Assembly (NCBI GenBank): GCA_023391015.1
Contig: JAEWBT010000131.1
Span: 1-32,862 of the forward strand
Origin: Bacteroidota bacterium
GTDB taxonomy: Bacteria; Bacteroidota; Bacteroidia; Chitinophagales; Chitinophagaceae
Length of the DNA: 32,862 nt
Direction: 5' to 3'
Shown: positions 7,995 through 15,278 of the stretch, in pieces
How positions within the stretch are numbered: position 1 is the stretch's first letter
How the letters are laid out: each line of letters opens with the position of its first letter
Program-made: the position numbers and the translations under genes
The notes under the pieces: generated by a model
Told to the model about the DNA's origin: nothing
What the model saw: the letters and a program-made list of their open reading frames with translations, nothing else
Databases searched by the model: none

Positions 7995-8000
7995 TAGCTG

Positions 8001-8948
8001 ATGAAAAGATTGAAATTAGGGATCCTGCTTTTGGGCTTGCTGCCCCTGTCATCGGCTGCCCAAAAAGGTACGAAGTCGGACCTGTGCTGCGCTGCAATGC
8101 AACGCTTGTATGAGGAGAAGAAGTACACCGAGGCGCTAAAGCAATTTGAAAAGCTGGAAAAAAGCTGCGCCATTCAGGCACCGTGTATAGAACTTTTGGG
8201 CGATGTTTACGGTGCTTTGGAGGCCTTTCCAGAAGCATTTGCTACGTATCAGCTGATTGAGAAGGTGCACCCGACCCTTGTTCGTGGGTATGAAATAATG
8301 GGTGATCTTTACACCGCAGTAAAAGACTGGCCCGAAGCAATCCAGACTTATACCCGGGGAATTCAAAATGTATCTTCGGATACCGATCGCAGAGACCTGA
8401 TCATTGAGCGTGCCATAGTTTTGACCAACACCCGACGGTATAAAGAAGCAATCTCCGATTTAGAAGCGTTAAGCGAACGATTTCCGGAAAATACATGGGC
8501 AAAACACGAATTGGCGATTGCCTATTCCGGAAATAAAGAAGTGCCCAGAGCCCTGTCGATCTTCAAGGACCTTCATCAGTTAGATAGCATGGATGTGGCA
8601 GTGCTCACCTGTCTGAGCGATGCGTATCAAAAGCTCGGAGAACACCCACAGGCTATTGCATTTGCTCAGAGAGCGATTCAGCTGGACCCAACCGGCGATA
8701 TTGCCTACGTAAATCTTGCCTACAGCAAAATGAAACTGGGCAACCTGGATGAGGCTTTGCAGGATATAGAAAAAGCAATTGCTATGGACAAGGAAAACGG
8801 GTATGCCTACCGCAACCGGGGCCTTATCTATCTGGAAATGAAAGACCCGGAGAAGGCGTGTCGCAGTTTTCTGGTTGCCGAGCAAAAAGGCTATTCCGAA
8901 ATGTATGACGACGATGTGAAGGCATTAATCCAGCAGCACTGTCAGTAA
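8001..8948 (+). CDS. Secreted tetratricopeptide-repeat protein
   Basis: 315 residues. MKRLKLGILLLGLLPLSSAAQ is a signal peptide, so the protein is predicted periplasmic. The rest is a chain of TPR-like helix pairs. Clear copies include YEEKKYTEALKQFEKLEKS near residue 35, DVYGALEAFPEAFATYQLIEKVHP, DLYTAVKDWPEAIQTYTRGI, AIVLTNTRRYKEAISDLEALSERFP, YQKLGEHPQAIAFAQRAIQLDP, AYSKMKLGNLDEALQDIEKAI and IYLEMKDPEKACRSFLVAEQKGY. That gives about seven units and leaves little else, so it is a protein-binding scaffold. Two TTTCCGGAAA-family words lie in the middle of the gene (8482, 8525). It starts 6 nt after the aminotransferase. The partner is unknown. Confidence 0.87.
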   Translation: MKRLKLGILLLGLLPLSSAAQKGTKSDLCCAAMQRLYEEKKYTEALKQFEKLEKSCAIQAPCIELLGDVYGALEAFPEAFATYQLIEKVHPTLVRGYEIMGDLYTAVKDWPEAIQTYTRGIQNVSSDTDRRDLIIERAIVLTNTRRYKEAISDLEALSERFPENTWAKHELAIAYSGNKEVPRALSIFKDLHQLDSMDVAVLTCLSDAYQKLGEHPQAIAFAQRAIQLDPTGDIAYVNLAYSKMKLGNLDEALQDIEKAIAMDKENGYAYRNRGLIYLEMKDPEKACRSFLVAEQKGYSEMYDDDVKALIQQHCQ

Positions 8949-8952
8949 CCTG

Positions 8953-9348
8953 CTACTGCACAAAACCCGGTCGCCGCGCCGCTTCTACTTTGAAGTTTAT
9001 GAGCCCCGCCATCAGCGTGGCTCTTCTTTTTGCTTCATTCGCAACGTCACCCGAAAAAAGTTCATCCACAGCTTCATGAAACAGTGCGACCCAACGGTCA
9101 AAATGGTCTTTTGCCAGTGGAAAAACCTGGTCGATGCGGATGTGAGCCGGCATCGGAGCACCCCGGTACTTAGGGTTCTGCAACAAAATCGTTTCCCAAA
9201 AATCACCGATTTTTTCGAGGTGCGCCGGCCAGTGATCTTCCGGAATGGAGCCGTTGAATATGGGCCCCAAGCGTTCTTCCTGTCGGATGCGGCCGTAGAA
9301 CAGATTCATAAGACGGTTAATGTCGGGACGGGATTGAATATCGGGCAT
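8953..9348 (-). CDS. Group III truncated haemoglobin
   Basis: 131 residues from the ATG at 9348. The frame is open further upstream, but that part is just the translated repeats of the spacer. The group III truncated globin pattern is visible: LFYGRI (Tyr18 at B10), DFWETILL (Trp51), YRGAPMPAHIRI with the likely proximal haem-ligand His69, and DHFDRWVALFHEAVDELF (81-98, Trp86). These proteins bind O2 or NO in the cytoplasm and are linked to NO or peroxide chemistry. The gene is convergent with the TPR gene, with a 4-nt gap between stops. Its upstream region contains four 19-nt hairpin repeats and no obvious TAnnTTTG box. Confidence 0.9.
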   Translation of the reverse strand: MPDIQSRPDINRLMNLFYGRIRQEERLGPIFNGSIPEDHWPAHLEKIGDFWETILLQNPKYRGAPMPAHIRIDQVFPLAKDHFDRWVALFHEAVDELFSGDVANEAKRRATLMAGLINFKVEAARRPGFVQ

Positions 9349-9351
9349 AAC

Positions 9352-9460
9352 GTTGGAGGCACTTTGTGCCGTTAGAGTTTTAAGTTGGAAGTACTGCGTA
9401 CCGTTGGAAGCACTGCGTGCCGTTGGATAAGGTTGGAAGGTGTTGGAGAAACTGGGTGCC
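9352..9460. repeat. Four 19-nt hairpin repeats upstream of the globin gene
   Basis: Units at 9352-9370, 9384-9402, 9403-9421 and 9442-9460, the middle two in direct tandem. Consensus: GTTGGA, then a 5-nt arm, a 3-nt loop and the complementary arm ending in CC. Unit 1 has GGCAC-TTT-GTGCC, unit 2 GTAC-TGC-GTAC, unit 3 GCAC-TGC-GTGC. Units 2 and 3 differ at two positions that compensate each other. Unit 4 is degraded. A partial unit follows unit 3. Confidence 0.75.
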
Positions 9461-9550
9461 GTTAACGTAAAGATTGAATGATGCTGGCCATGGATTTTCC
9501 AGACCCAACGCCGAAAGCTCCAACACCATCCCACGGCAACGCCTCAACCC

Positions 9551-9577
9551 CGCGTAGCCGCCGCAGGCGGCTACGCG
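9551..9577. repeat. Perfect 12-bp inverted repeat over the LUD gene stop codon
   Basis: CGCGTAGCCGCC (9551-9562) and its exact complement (9566-9577) around a GCA loop. The right arm contains the LUD stop codon (9571-9573). Stem strength suits a 3' end or terminator-like hairpin, but no T-run follows on the minus strand. The spacer 9461-9550 shows nothing else. Confidence 0.7.
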
Positions 9578-10221
9578 TCCACCAGCATCAAAATGACTTC
9601 GCCCGGCCCGTGCACCCCCACCACAAGGGTTTTTTCAATATCAGCGGTGCGGCTGGGGCCGGTATTTAGATGTATCATAGACGGCATTTTTTCGCCGCGC
9701 TTCACAAGCAGATTCAGGCCGTCTTCAATATCGGGCAGGATTTGGGAAACGGCAGCTACGATGATGTGAACCGGGTAGTAAACCGTGGCCGTCCGGCCCA
9801 AAAACTGCGTACTACTGATAAGAATGGAACCGGTTCGCGCGATCAGCGCTTCGCAGCCGGTAATACACACCTCGGCATTTTCTACGTGTGTTTCCGGCGC
9901 GGTCACCGTCAGGCCGTTTTCATCCAGCAACAATGCCAGATGCGGCTCGGTACACATCACTTTTTGCCAGTCTCGCTGCGTCGCCAGAGCGGTAATGTTC
10001 TGCGCCAGCTCATCGGCATCCTCGCAAAAGACAAATACGCCGCCCAGCTTCGTGAACTCGGTTACAAATTGCTCCTCCACACTCAGCTCCGACGGGGCAA
10101 ACACACTGTTGAGCGCCACACCGGCGACCTGCGGAAACGGCTTGGGCACGGCACCCGCTGCCAGTCCGTTGCGAATGCGACCCAGAATCTCAGTACGGGC
10201 ATCTGCTTTTTTGCGCGCCAT
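9571..10221 (-). CDS. LUD (LutC/YkgG-type) domain protein
   Basis: 216 residues of the lactate-utilisation (LUD) family. The signature TGPSRTADIE followed by KTLVVGVHGPGE (about 187-208) is nearly complete. Upstream are GCEALIARTGSIL and FLGRTATVYYPVHIIV, typical of the core fold. The N-terminus is a helix with RIRNGL. In organisms with LutABC this family helps oxidise L-lactate, but here no lutA or lutB genes are adjacent. Instead it is the third gene of the rsfS-ftsH group, an order I recall from many Bacteroidota, where its role is undefined. The gap to ftsH is 243 nt and contains the ftsH terminator, so it may have separate transcription. Confidence 0.87.
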   Translation of the reverse strand: MARKKADARTEILGRIRNGLAAGAVPKPFPQVAGVALNSVFAPSELSVEEQFVTEFTKLGGVFVFCEDADELAQNITALATQRDWQKVMCTEPHLALLLDENGLTVTAPETHVENAEVCITGCEALIARTGSILISSTQFLGRTATVYYPVHIIVAAVSQILPDIEDGLNLLVKRGEKMPSMIHLNTGPSRTADIEKTLVVGVHGPGEVILMLVDA

Positions 10222-10236
10222 GGGGAAAGTTGAGAA

Positions 10237-10296
10237 AGTTTATAAGGTTGATGGCGTAAAAACGTTGATAGGTTTATAAGTTGATAAATATATCAA
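10237..10296. repeat. AT-rich degenerate repeats with a small palindrome
   Basis: Two related words, one around GTTTATAAGGTTGAT (10238) and one around GTTTATAAGTTGATAA (10272). The second runs into the inverted repeat TTGATA-AATA-TATCAA (10281-10296). This lies just upstream of the LUD gene start and could hold its promoter or operator. No function can be assigned. Confidence 0.45.
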
Positions 10297-10339
10297 TCAA
10301 TCCATTGATGAAAGGCAAACCTACCTACTGTTTTTTTCA

Positions 10340-10461
10340 CTCCTCTGCTTCGGAGAGGGGCCGGGGTTGAGGCTAAAAAGGGCTGCATTTCCGGAAAAAT
10401 GCAGCCCTGCAAAAGTACACTTCCGGGAGGCTCCCTCTCCTTTGGGAGGGCTGAGGTGGGG
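10340..10461. repeat. Pair of CCTCTCC/GGAGAGGG-type dispersed repeats flanking the ftsH terminator
   Basis: Copy 1 at about 10340-10372 is a CTCCTCT arm, a GCTTCGG loop, an AGAGGGG arm and a GGGGTTGAGG tail. Copy 2 at about 10431-10461 is CTCCCTCTCC, TTT, GGGAGGG, then CTGAGGTGGGG. Both share the layout of a hairpin followed by G-rich GGxTGAGG, a dispersed intergenic repeat type I have seen in other Bacteroidota. Confidence 0.55.
10375..10407 (-). terminator. Rho-independent terminator of ftsH
   Basis: An 11-bp perfect stem (GGGCTGCATTT at 10380-10390 pairing with 10397-10407). On the minus strand it is followed by CTTTTT (10379-10375 are A on the plus strand). The loop and upper stem are a TTTCCGGAAA palindrome. 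Confidence 0.85.
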
Positions 10462-10464
10462 CCT

Positions 10465-12486
10465 CTACTGAATCGCCGTCTCCGCCGCCGGAGAGTCGGT
10501 TACCGCCGGAATGCCTTCGTTCGGACTCATGTCCTTGTTATATGGGCTGGCTCCGATGAGGCGCTCCAAATCATCTTTAAACAGCACTTCTTTGCGCAAA
10601 AGCTCTTCAGCCAGCGCTTTCAGGTGGTGAACGTGGTGCCTCAAAAGGTCTTTGGCGCGGTTGTACTCGCGGGTGATCAAGGCGCGTACTTCCTCGTCAA
10701 TCATTCGGGCGGTTTCTTCACTGTACGGCTTTTGGGTCATATACTCGCTGCCGGAATCATGGAAGGAAATATGGCCCACGTTTTCGGTCATACCATACAC
10801 GCTCACCATGCTATATGCCATCTTGGTGATGCGCTCCAGGTCGTTTTGTGCGCCGGTGCTCACCTTGCCAAAAATGATTTCTTCTGCCGCCCGACCGCCA
10901 AACAACGACACCATCTGGTCGTTCATCTGATCCATCGTGTAGAGGTATTGCTCTTTGGGCAAATACTGCGCATAGCCCAGTGCAGCTACACCGCGCGGTA
11001 CGATAGAAACCTTAATCAGCGGGTGCGCGTGCTCCAGGAACCAGCCGCAAATGGCGTGGCCGGCTTCGTGGTACGCAATTACTTTTTTCTCTTCCGGCGA
11101 GATAATCTTGTTTTTCTTTTCCAGGCCGCCAATCACACGGTCAATGGCGTCGTGGAAGTCCTGCATTTCTACCTCAGACTTGTTTTTCCGGGCAGCAATC
11201 AGGGCCGCTTCGTTGCAGATGTTGGCAATGTCGGCACCAGCAAAACCAGGTGTTTGGTTGGCCAATTTATCCACGTTCAGGCCCGGTGCTTTTTTGATGC
11301 CTTGCAGGTGCACTTCAAAAATCATTTTCCGGCCCTTTACGTCGGGCACGTCAATAGAAATCTGCCGGTCAAAGCGACCGGGGCGCAGCAGGGCAGCGTC
11401 CAATACATCGGGACGGTTGGTAGCGGCGAGGATAATAATTCCGGAATCGCCGGAAAAACCGTCCATTTCCACGAGGAGCTGGTTGAGCGTGTTTTCGCGC
11501 TCGTCGTTGCTCATCATCATGTTTTTGCCCCGCGCCCGGCCAATGGCGTCAATCTCATCAATAAACACGATGCACGGTGCTTTCTCGCGGGCTTGCTTAA
11601 AGAGGTCGCGCACGCGGCTGGCACCCACGCCTACGAAAAGCTCCACAAAATCTGACCCGCTCATGGAGAAAAACGGTACCTGTGCTTCACCGGCAACCGC
11701 TTTGGCCAACAAGGTTTTACCCGTTCCCGGAGGACCCACGAGCAAGGCACCTTTCGGGATTTTGCCACCCAGTGCGGTGTATTTCTTTGGATTTTTAAGG
11801 AAATCCACAATCTCCATCACTTCCACTTTCGCTTCGTCCAGTCCGGCTACGTCGTTAAAAGTAATGTTCACTTTGGTGCCTTTCTCAAACAACTGGGCTT
11901 TGGATTTGCCAATGTTGAAAATGCCACCCGGACCACCGGAGCCACCAGCGCCACCGCCCATCTTGCGCATAATGAGGAACCACATGCCCACGAGCAAAAT
12001 CAGCGGCAACAGGAATGAACCCAGTAGCTCGCGAAGCAGGTTGCGGTCCTGGTCATAGGTAACTTCCACCTGGTTATAAGCCGGATTGGTTTCGCTTGCT
12101 TCTTTCTCGGCATCGCGCAGGTTGGCCTCAAACGATTCTACCGAACCGATTTTAAACGATAAGGCCGGTCCTTCGCTTGCAGGCGTCAAACGACCCGAAG
12201 GCGCAGGGGTGTTTTCCGGATTTTTCAGATAGGCCTGGGCTTCAAGCGTATTGGTGATCACTACGATTTTGCTCACCTTGCCGGGTAGTAAATATTCGTT
12301 TTTAAACTTCTGGAACGAAATATTCTTGGCAGCTGTGCCTACACCACCGCTAAAAAAGTTAAGGCCGATAAGCGTCAGAACGATAATCCCATAAATCCAA
12401 TAAATATTAAATCGGGGACCTTTTCTCGGTCCTTTCCCTTCCGGGGAGTTGCCGCTGGGAATTGGGCGCTGATTGTTTTCTTCCAT
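10465..12486 (-). CDS. ftsH: ATP-dependent zinc metalloprotease FtsH
   Basis: 673 residues, full length. A cytoplasmic N-terminus (1-28) precedes membrane helix 1 (about 29-46), a ~105-residue periplasmic domain, membrane helix 2 (about 154-173) and a Gly-rich hinge (177-190). The AAA+ domain has Walker A GPPGTGKT (251-258), Walker B IVFIDEID (307-313 region) and the second region of homology with LLRPGRFDR (366-374, Arg371 finger). The M41 protease has HEAGH (473-477, zinc ligands His473 and His477) and the third ligand Asp549 in TGAQNDLER. It degrades membrane and regulatory proteins as a hexamer in the inner membrane. Preceded by rsfS (50 nt gap), terminated by the hairpin at 10375-10407. 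Only one TTCCGGAA word occurs in its 2 kb. Confidence 0.99.
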   Translation of the reverse strand: MEENNQRPIPSGNSPEGKGPRKGPRFNIYWIYGIIVLTLIGLNFFSGGVGTAAKNISFQKFKNEYLLPGKVSKIVVITNTLEAQAYLKNPENTPAPSGRLTPASEGPALSFKIGSVESFEANLRDAEKEASETNPAYNQVEVTYDQDRNLLRELLGSFLLPLILLVGMWFLIMRKMGGGAGGSGGPGGIFNIGKSKAQLFEKGTKVNITFNDVAGLDEAKVEVMEIVDFLKNPKKYTALGGKIPKGALLVGPPGTGKTLLAKAVAGEAQVPFFSMSGSDFVELFVGVGASRVRDLFKQAREKAPCIVFIDEIDAIGRARGKNMMMSNDERENTLNQLLVEMDGFSGDSGIIILAATNRPDVLDAALLRPGRFDRQISIDVPDVKGRKMIFEVHLQGIKKAPGLNVDKLANQTPGFAGADIANICNEAALIAARKNKSEVEMQDFHDAIDRVIGGLEKKNKIISPEEKKVIAYHEAGHAICGWFLEHAHPLIKVSIVPRGVAALGYAQYLPKEQYLYTMDQMNDQMVSLFGGRAAEEIIFGKVSTGAQNDLERITKMAYSMVSVYGMTENVGHISFHDSGSEYMTQKPYSEETARMIDEEVRALITREYNRAKDLLRHHVHHLKALAEELLRKEVLFKDDLERLIGASPYNKDMSPNEGIPAVTDSPAAETAIQ

Positions 12487-12536
12487 ACCAATGGCGCGCC
12501 TTTAAAGACGCGCGCTCTTAAAACGTGAATTGATAG

Positions 12537-12947
12537 TTATTGTTTGCCGGTGTCCTGATGCTCTGTACGGCCTGCGTCTGCCCAAAGGCTTTCCAGATCA
12601 TAAAATTTCCGGTAATCCGGCGTGAAAATATGAATGACAATGTTTACATAGTCAATCAGGGTCCATTGCTGTCCGTCTTCGCGGTGGTAAGGATATTCGC
12701 CGGTAGCGGCTTTCACCTCGGCTTCCACCGCATCGGCGATAGCTTTGATCTGTGTATAAGATTCCGCTTCGGCAAGCACAAAAAAATCAGCTACTGCTTC
12801 GTCAATCTTGCGCAAATCCAGCGACACCACATTTTCTCCTTTCTTCTCGGTGATAGCTTCCAGGATGACTTTGAAAAGCTTGCTGTTACGGGTAAGCCTT
12901 GTGGTGCTTTTCGGGCGACTTTGCAAGGCAGCTACGATTTTCTCCAA
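12537..12947 (-). CDS. rsfS: Ribosome silencing factor RsfS (Iojap family)
   Basis: 136 residues. RsfS binds ribosomal protein uL14 on the large subunit and blocks subunit joining during starvation. The Iojap/RsfS fold is clear: VVSLDLRKIDEAVADFFVLAEAES with ADFFVLA, then QIKAIADAVEAEV, the GEYPYHREDGQQWTLIDYVNIVIHIF block, and YRKFYDLESLWADA at the C-terminus. The N-terminus (about residues 1-22) is a short basic extension. It is the first gene of the rsfS-ftsH unit, transcribed away from birA, and the -7 box at 13006-13013 is its likely promoter. Confidence 0.96.
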   Translation of the reverse strand: MEKIVAALQSRPKSTTRLTRNSKLFKVILEAITEKKGENVVSLDLRKIDEAVADFFVLAEAESYTQIKAIADAVEAEVKAATGEYPYHREDGQQWTLIDYVNIVIHIFTPDYRKFYDLESLWADAGRTEHQDTGKQ

Positions 12948-13005
12948 ATGAAATTTTTAAAATGAAAGAACGCCCTTAAAACCTTTTTTACATTTTTCGG
13001 GCATT

Positions 13006-13013
13006 CAAAGTTA
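13006..13013 (-). promoter_or_regulatory. -7 promoter box of rsfS-ftsH
   Basis: The minus strand reads TAACTTTG, an exact TAnnTTTG match, 58 nt upstream of the rsfS ATG. The rest of the 12948-13179 divergent spacer shows no further structure. Confidence 0.5.
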
Positions 13014-13142
13014 AGCAATTCTGGGAGCCGAAGCCCTAATAAACCTTAAAAACAGGTCCCGCCTTTCAATGGCAAGAAACATACCAATAACCGCCGCTGC
13101 CTTTTAGGCAGGAAAAAAGTGTTTTGCAAGGCGCTTTGGCTT

Positions 13143-13150
13143 TATATTTA
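13143..13150 (+). promoter_or_regulatory. Possible -7 box of birA
   Basis: TATATTTA matches TAnnTTTG except at the last base and lies 29 nt before the birA ATG. A TTTTG at 13122-13126 could act as -33, though the spacing is short. Confidence 0.35.
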
Positions 13151-13179
13151 CCCCCGAAAGGCATTTTCAGCACAGTTTT

Positions 13180-13929
13180 ATGAACTTCCCGGCACCCGAG
13201 TGGCACCTCTCCATCGGCAGCACCAATACTCATCTACTCAGAAAATTTGAATCCACAGACCGGCTTCCGGATGGATATGCCGTGGCGGCGCAACATCAAA
13301 CCGAGGGGAAGGGACAACGCAGTAAAAGGTGGACAGATACGGCTGGTAAAAGCCTGCTCTTGTCAGTAGGCGCGCGCCCTGCTGCCGATTTGTCACAGCA
13401 ACCACTTTTCTGTTTTGGTGTAGCGGTTACGATTGCAGAATTCCTGGAAAGAACATTCGCAGTGCAGGCCTTGGCTATCAAGTGGCCAAATGATTTATAT
13501 GTCAATAACCAAAAGCTGGGCGGTATTCTGATAGAAAATATCCTGCGGGGTGGTCAATGGCAGGTAACGGTCATTGGATTGGGGCTCAACCTCTATAAGC
13601 AGCCTTTTGAGGAGTCTCTTTCTTCAAAACCTACCTATCTGGCTGCACACACCCGAGCCGAAATCCAGCCGCCGGTGTTGGCGCGCCAGATCCAGAAAGT
13701 ACTTACGGATTTTGCGGTTGCGCCGCTGCCAGTAGATATTATGAACCGCTACAACCAACGACTTTACCGGCGCGGCGAGCTGAAAACTTTTGAAACCGGC
13801 GGTGTGCGCTGGGCGGGGGTGGTGGAAGCCGCCTTACCGGACGGAAGGCTGATGGTACAGGTAGAAGATCATCACAAAATCTGCACACACGGCGTGGATA
13901 TCTGGATTCCCGGTGCTACGATCCATTAA
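13180..13929 (+). CDS. birA: Biotin--protein ligase BirA (catalytic domain only)
   Basis: 249 residues. It makes biotinyl-AMP and transfers biotin to the carrier lysine of acetyl-CoA carboxylase and related enzymes in the cytoplasm. Motifs are IGSTNTHLL (12-20), the adenylate-binding loop GKGQRSKRW (43-51), IKWPNDLYVNNQKLGGILIE (100-119) with the catalytic lysine segment, and VIGLGLNLY (131-139). The C-terminal small domain follows (RRGELKTFETGGVRWAG). There is no N-terminal helix-turn-helix, so it is a class I enzyme that does not act as repressor. Divergent from rsfS, with a membrane protein 8 nt downstream. Confidence 0.96.
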   Translation: MNFPAPEWHLSIGSTNTHLLRKFESTDRLPDGYAVAAQHQTEGKGQRSKRWTDTAGKSLLLSVGARPAADLSQQPLFCFGVAVTIAEFLERTFAVQALAIKWPNDLYVNNQKLGGILIENILRGGQWQVTVIGLGLNLYKQPFEESLSSKPTYLAAHTRAEIQPPVLARQIQKVLTDFAVAPLPVDIMNRYNQRLYRRGELKTFETGGVRWAGVVEAALPDGRLMVQVEDHHKICTHGVDIWIPGATIH

Positions 13930-13937
13930 TCCGCGTG

Positions 13938-14513
13938 ATGCTTTTAGGGAAAAAACCAAATATACTGCTTTTGCTGGCCGTGCTGACGTATGGGGTGCGT
14001 TGGATAGGCATCCGGCTGATGGGCAGCGAACAAATGCTGCGCGCAACGCCGGTGCAGCTGGCCCTGTTGGCTTTATTGCTGCTGATTGCCATCCGGGCTG
14101 AAAAGAAAACCGTGTTCTGGATGGGGGGTGTTTTCGTTGCGGCCACCCTTGCGGCTTGGGCGATTTCCGGAAATTCCATTACTCCAGTGCTGCTAGTCGC
14201 AGGAGGATACCAGGCAATATTCCTGACCGGTATTTGTTCGCTGGTTTCAGTTTCGCCCTTGCCCCTATGGCAGAAACTAACCGGCGCGGTTTTGCTTTCG
14301 CTGCTACTGGCCTGGCTACCCGGCACGTTGTCTGTTCCGCTGGGTTATAATCCCGGAAATATGCCCCTTCTTTCCGGAAAATGGAGCCTGTATTGGGGGG
14401 GGATGGCTGTGCTCGCGGTTGTTAGCTGGACGGCGTTGCGCCTGCGACCGGTTCATTTTGCCATCGCCCTGTTGTTGATGGAAATCGTTTTTCTGGCCTT
14501 ATTGAGATTGTAA
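13938..14513 (+). CDS. Multi-pass membrane protein of unknown function
   Basis: 191 residues from the ATG at 13938; a GTG one codon earlier is equally possible. It is almost entirely hydrophobic, with about six predicted membrane helices: LLLLAVLTYGVRWIGIRL, LALLALLLLIAI, MGGVFVAATLAAWAI, PVLLVAGGYQAIFLTGICSLV, AVLLSLLLAWLPGTL and LYWGGMAVLAVVSWTAL, plus a short C-terminal one. Loops are short and there are no recognisable catalytic motifs. It lies 8 nt after birA and is probably co-transcribed. I do not recognise the family. Two TTTCCGGAAA words encode ISGN and LSGK in loops (14165, 14372). Confidence 0.72.
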   Translation: MLLGKKPNILLLLAVLTYGVRWIGIRLMGSEQMLRATPVQLALLALLLLIAIRAEKKTVFWMGGVFVAATLAAWAISGNSITPVLLVAGGYQAIFLTGICSLVSVSPLPLWQKLTGAVLLSLLLAWLPGTLSVPLGYNPGNMPLLSGKWSLYWGGMAVLAVVSWTALRLRPVHFAIALLLMEIVFLALLRL

Positions 14514-14536
14514 TCCACAGCCGCTTGCTACCGGAT

Positions 14537-14680
14537 TTCCGGAAATCTCTTTTGTCTCTCGTCTTTTATCTCAAGAGGGCGTGCCCTTTCTAGTCGGGCT
14601 TTCGGCTCTGTTGTCACCGGGAGCTCGTCGAAGGGTCTATGCCTCACGTATTTTCCGGAAAATGGCTGTGATTTCCGGAA
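14537..14680. repeat. Cluster of TTTCCGGAAA palindromes and a GTCACCGGGAGCTCGTCGAAGG-type word
   Basis: TTCCGGAA cores at 14537, 14653 and 14673 in the convergent spacer 14514-14681. Two more follow inside the pabA gene (14909, 14930). Between them, about 14611-14636 resembles the dispersed CCCTTCGACGAGCTC.GGTGACA repeat found in many bacterial genomes. No gene is supported in this spacer. Confidence 0.6.
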
Positions 14681-14681
14681 A

Positions 14682-15266
14682 TTAAGCCTCTTCCATACCC
14701 ATTTCCACCCAATTCCGCAGCAGCTGGATGCCGTCCGGTGTGCCGATAGACTCTGGATGAAACTGAATGCCCACACACGGATATTTCTCGTGGGTCATCA
14801 CCTGAATGGTTTGGTCGTCTGTAGCTCGCGCCAGGGCATTTAATCCCGTCCCTTCCAGGTTTTCAATGGATAAGGAATGATAACGCATCACCGTAAATGG
14901 GTTGGAAATTCCGGAAAATAAGGGCGGATTTCCGGAAAAGGCGACCTCGCTCGTGTAGCCGTGGCGTGGCTCCGGGGCTTTCACCAATTGGGCGCCAAAA
15001 TGCAACCCAAGAGCCTGATGGCCCAGACAAATGCCCAATACCGGAATTTTATCCACAAAATGTGCAACAGACTCCATCGTAACGCCTGCCTGCAAAGGTG
15101 TTTCCGGTCCGGGCGAGAGGATAATCCGTTCGGGTTGGAAGGCAATCAGATTTTGCAGAGAAATCTCGTGGCTGCCAATCACGCGGCATTCGGGCGCACC
15201 GGCCAGCAGCAGGCTTTGGTGCAGCATGTGCGTAAACGAATCGCGGTTATCCAGCAGCACCCACAT
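14682..15266 (-). CDS. pabA: Aminodeoxychorismate/anthranilate synthase glutamine amidotransferase subunit
   Basis: 194 residues, a complete class I glutamine amidotransferase of the PabA/TrpG type. It releases ammonia from glutamine for a chorismate-using partner, making p-aminobenzoate (folate) or anthranilate (tryptophan). Motifs are LLDNRDSFTHML (4-15), ILSPGPETP (49-57), the nucleophile GICLGHQALG (78-87, Cys80), the RYHSL block (128-132), and IQFHPESIGTPDG (167-179, His170 and Glu172 of the triad). No component I or trp gene is nearby; the neighbours are CvpA and YqeY. PabA is therefore slightly favoured over TrpG, but many bacteria use one protein for both. It starts 12 nt after CvpA, and that gap holds a TTCCGGAA word. 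Confidence 0.9.
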   Translation of the reverse strand: MWVLLDNRDSFTHMLHQSLLLAGAPECRVIGSHEISLQNLIAFQPERIILSPGPETPLQAGVTMESVAHFVDKIPVLGICLGHQALGLHFGAQLVKAPEPRHGYTSEVAFSGNPPLFSGISNPFTVMRYHSLSIENLEGTGLNALARATDDQTIQVMTHEKYPCVGIQFHPESIGTPDGIQLLRNWVEMGMEEA

Positions 15267-15278
15267 GTTCCGGAAATT

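Noticed and set aside
9352..9460. CRISPR array
   Set aside because: Repeat units are only 19 nt, irregularly spaced (0-20 nt between them), divergent, and no cas genes are present.
9349..9534. 62-codon N-terminal extension of the globin
   Set aside because: The extension is a translation of the spacer repeats (recurring SASN words), and globin homology starts after the ATG at 9348.
10399..11655. Long plus-strand reading frame (418 codons) opposite ftsH, and another at 11051-12058
   Set aside because: They are antisense shadows of the unmistakable ftsH gene, with no recognisable domain or start context.
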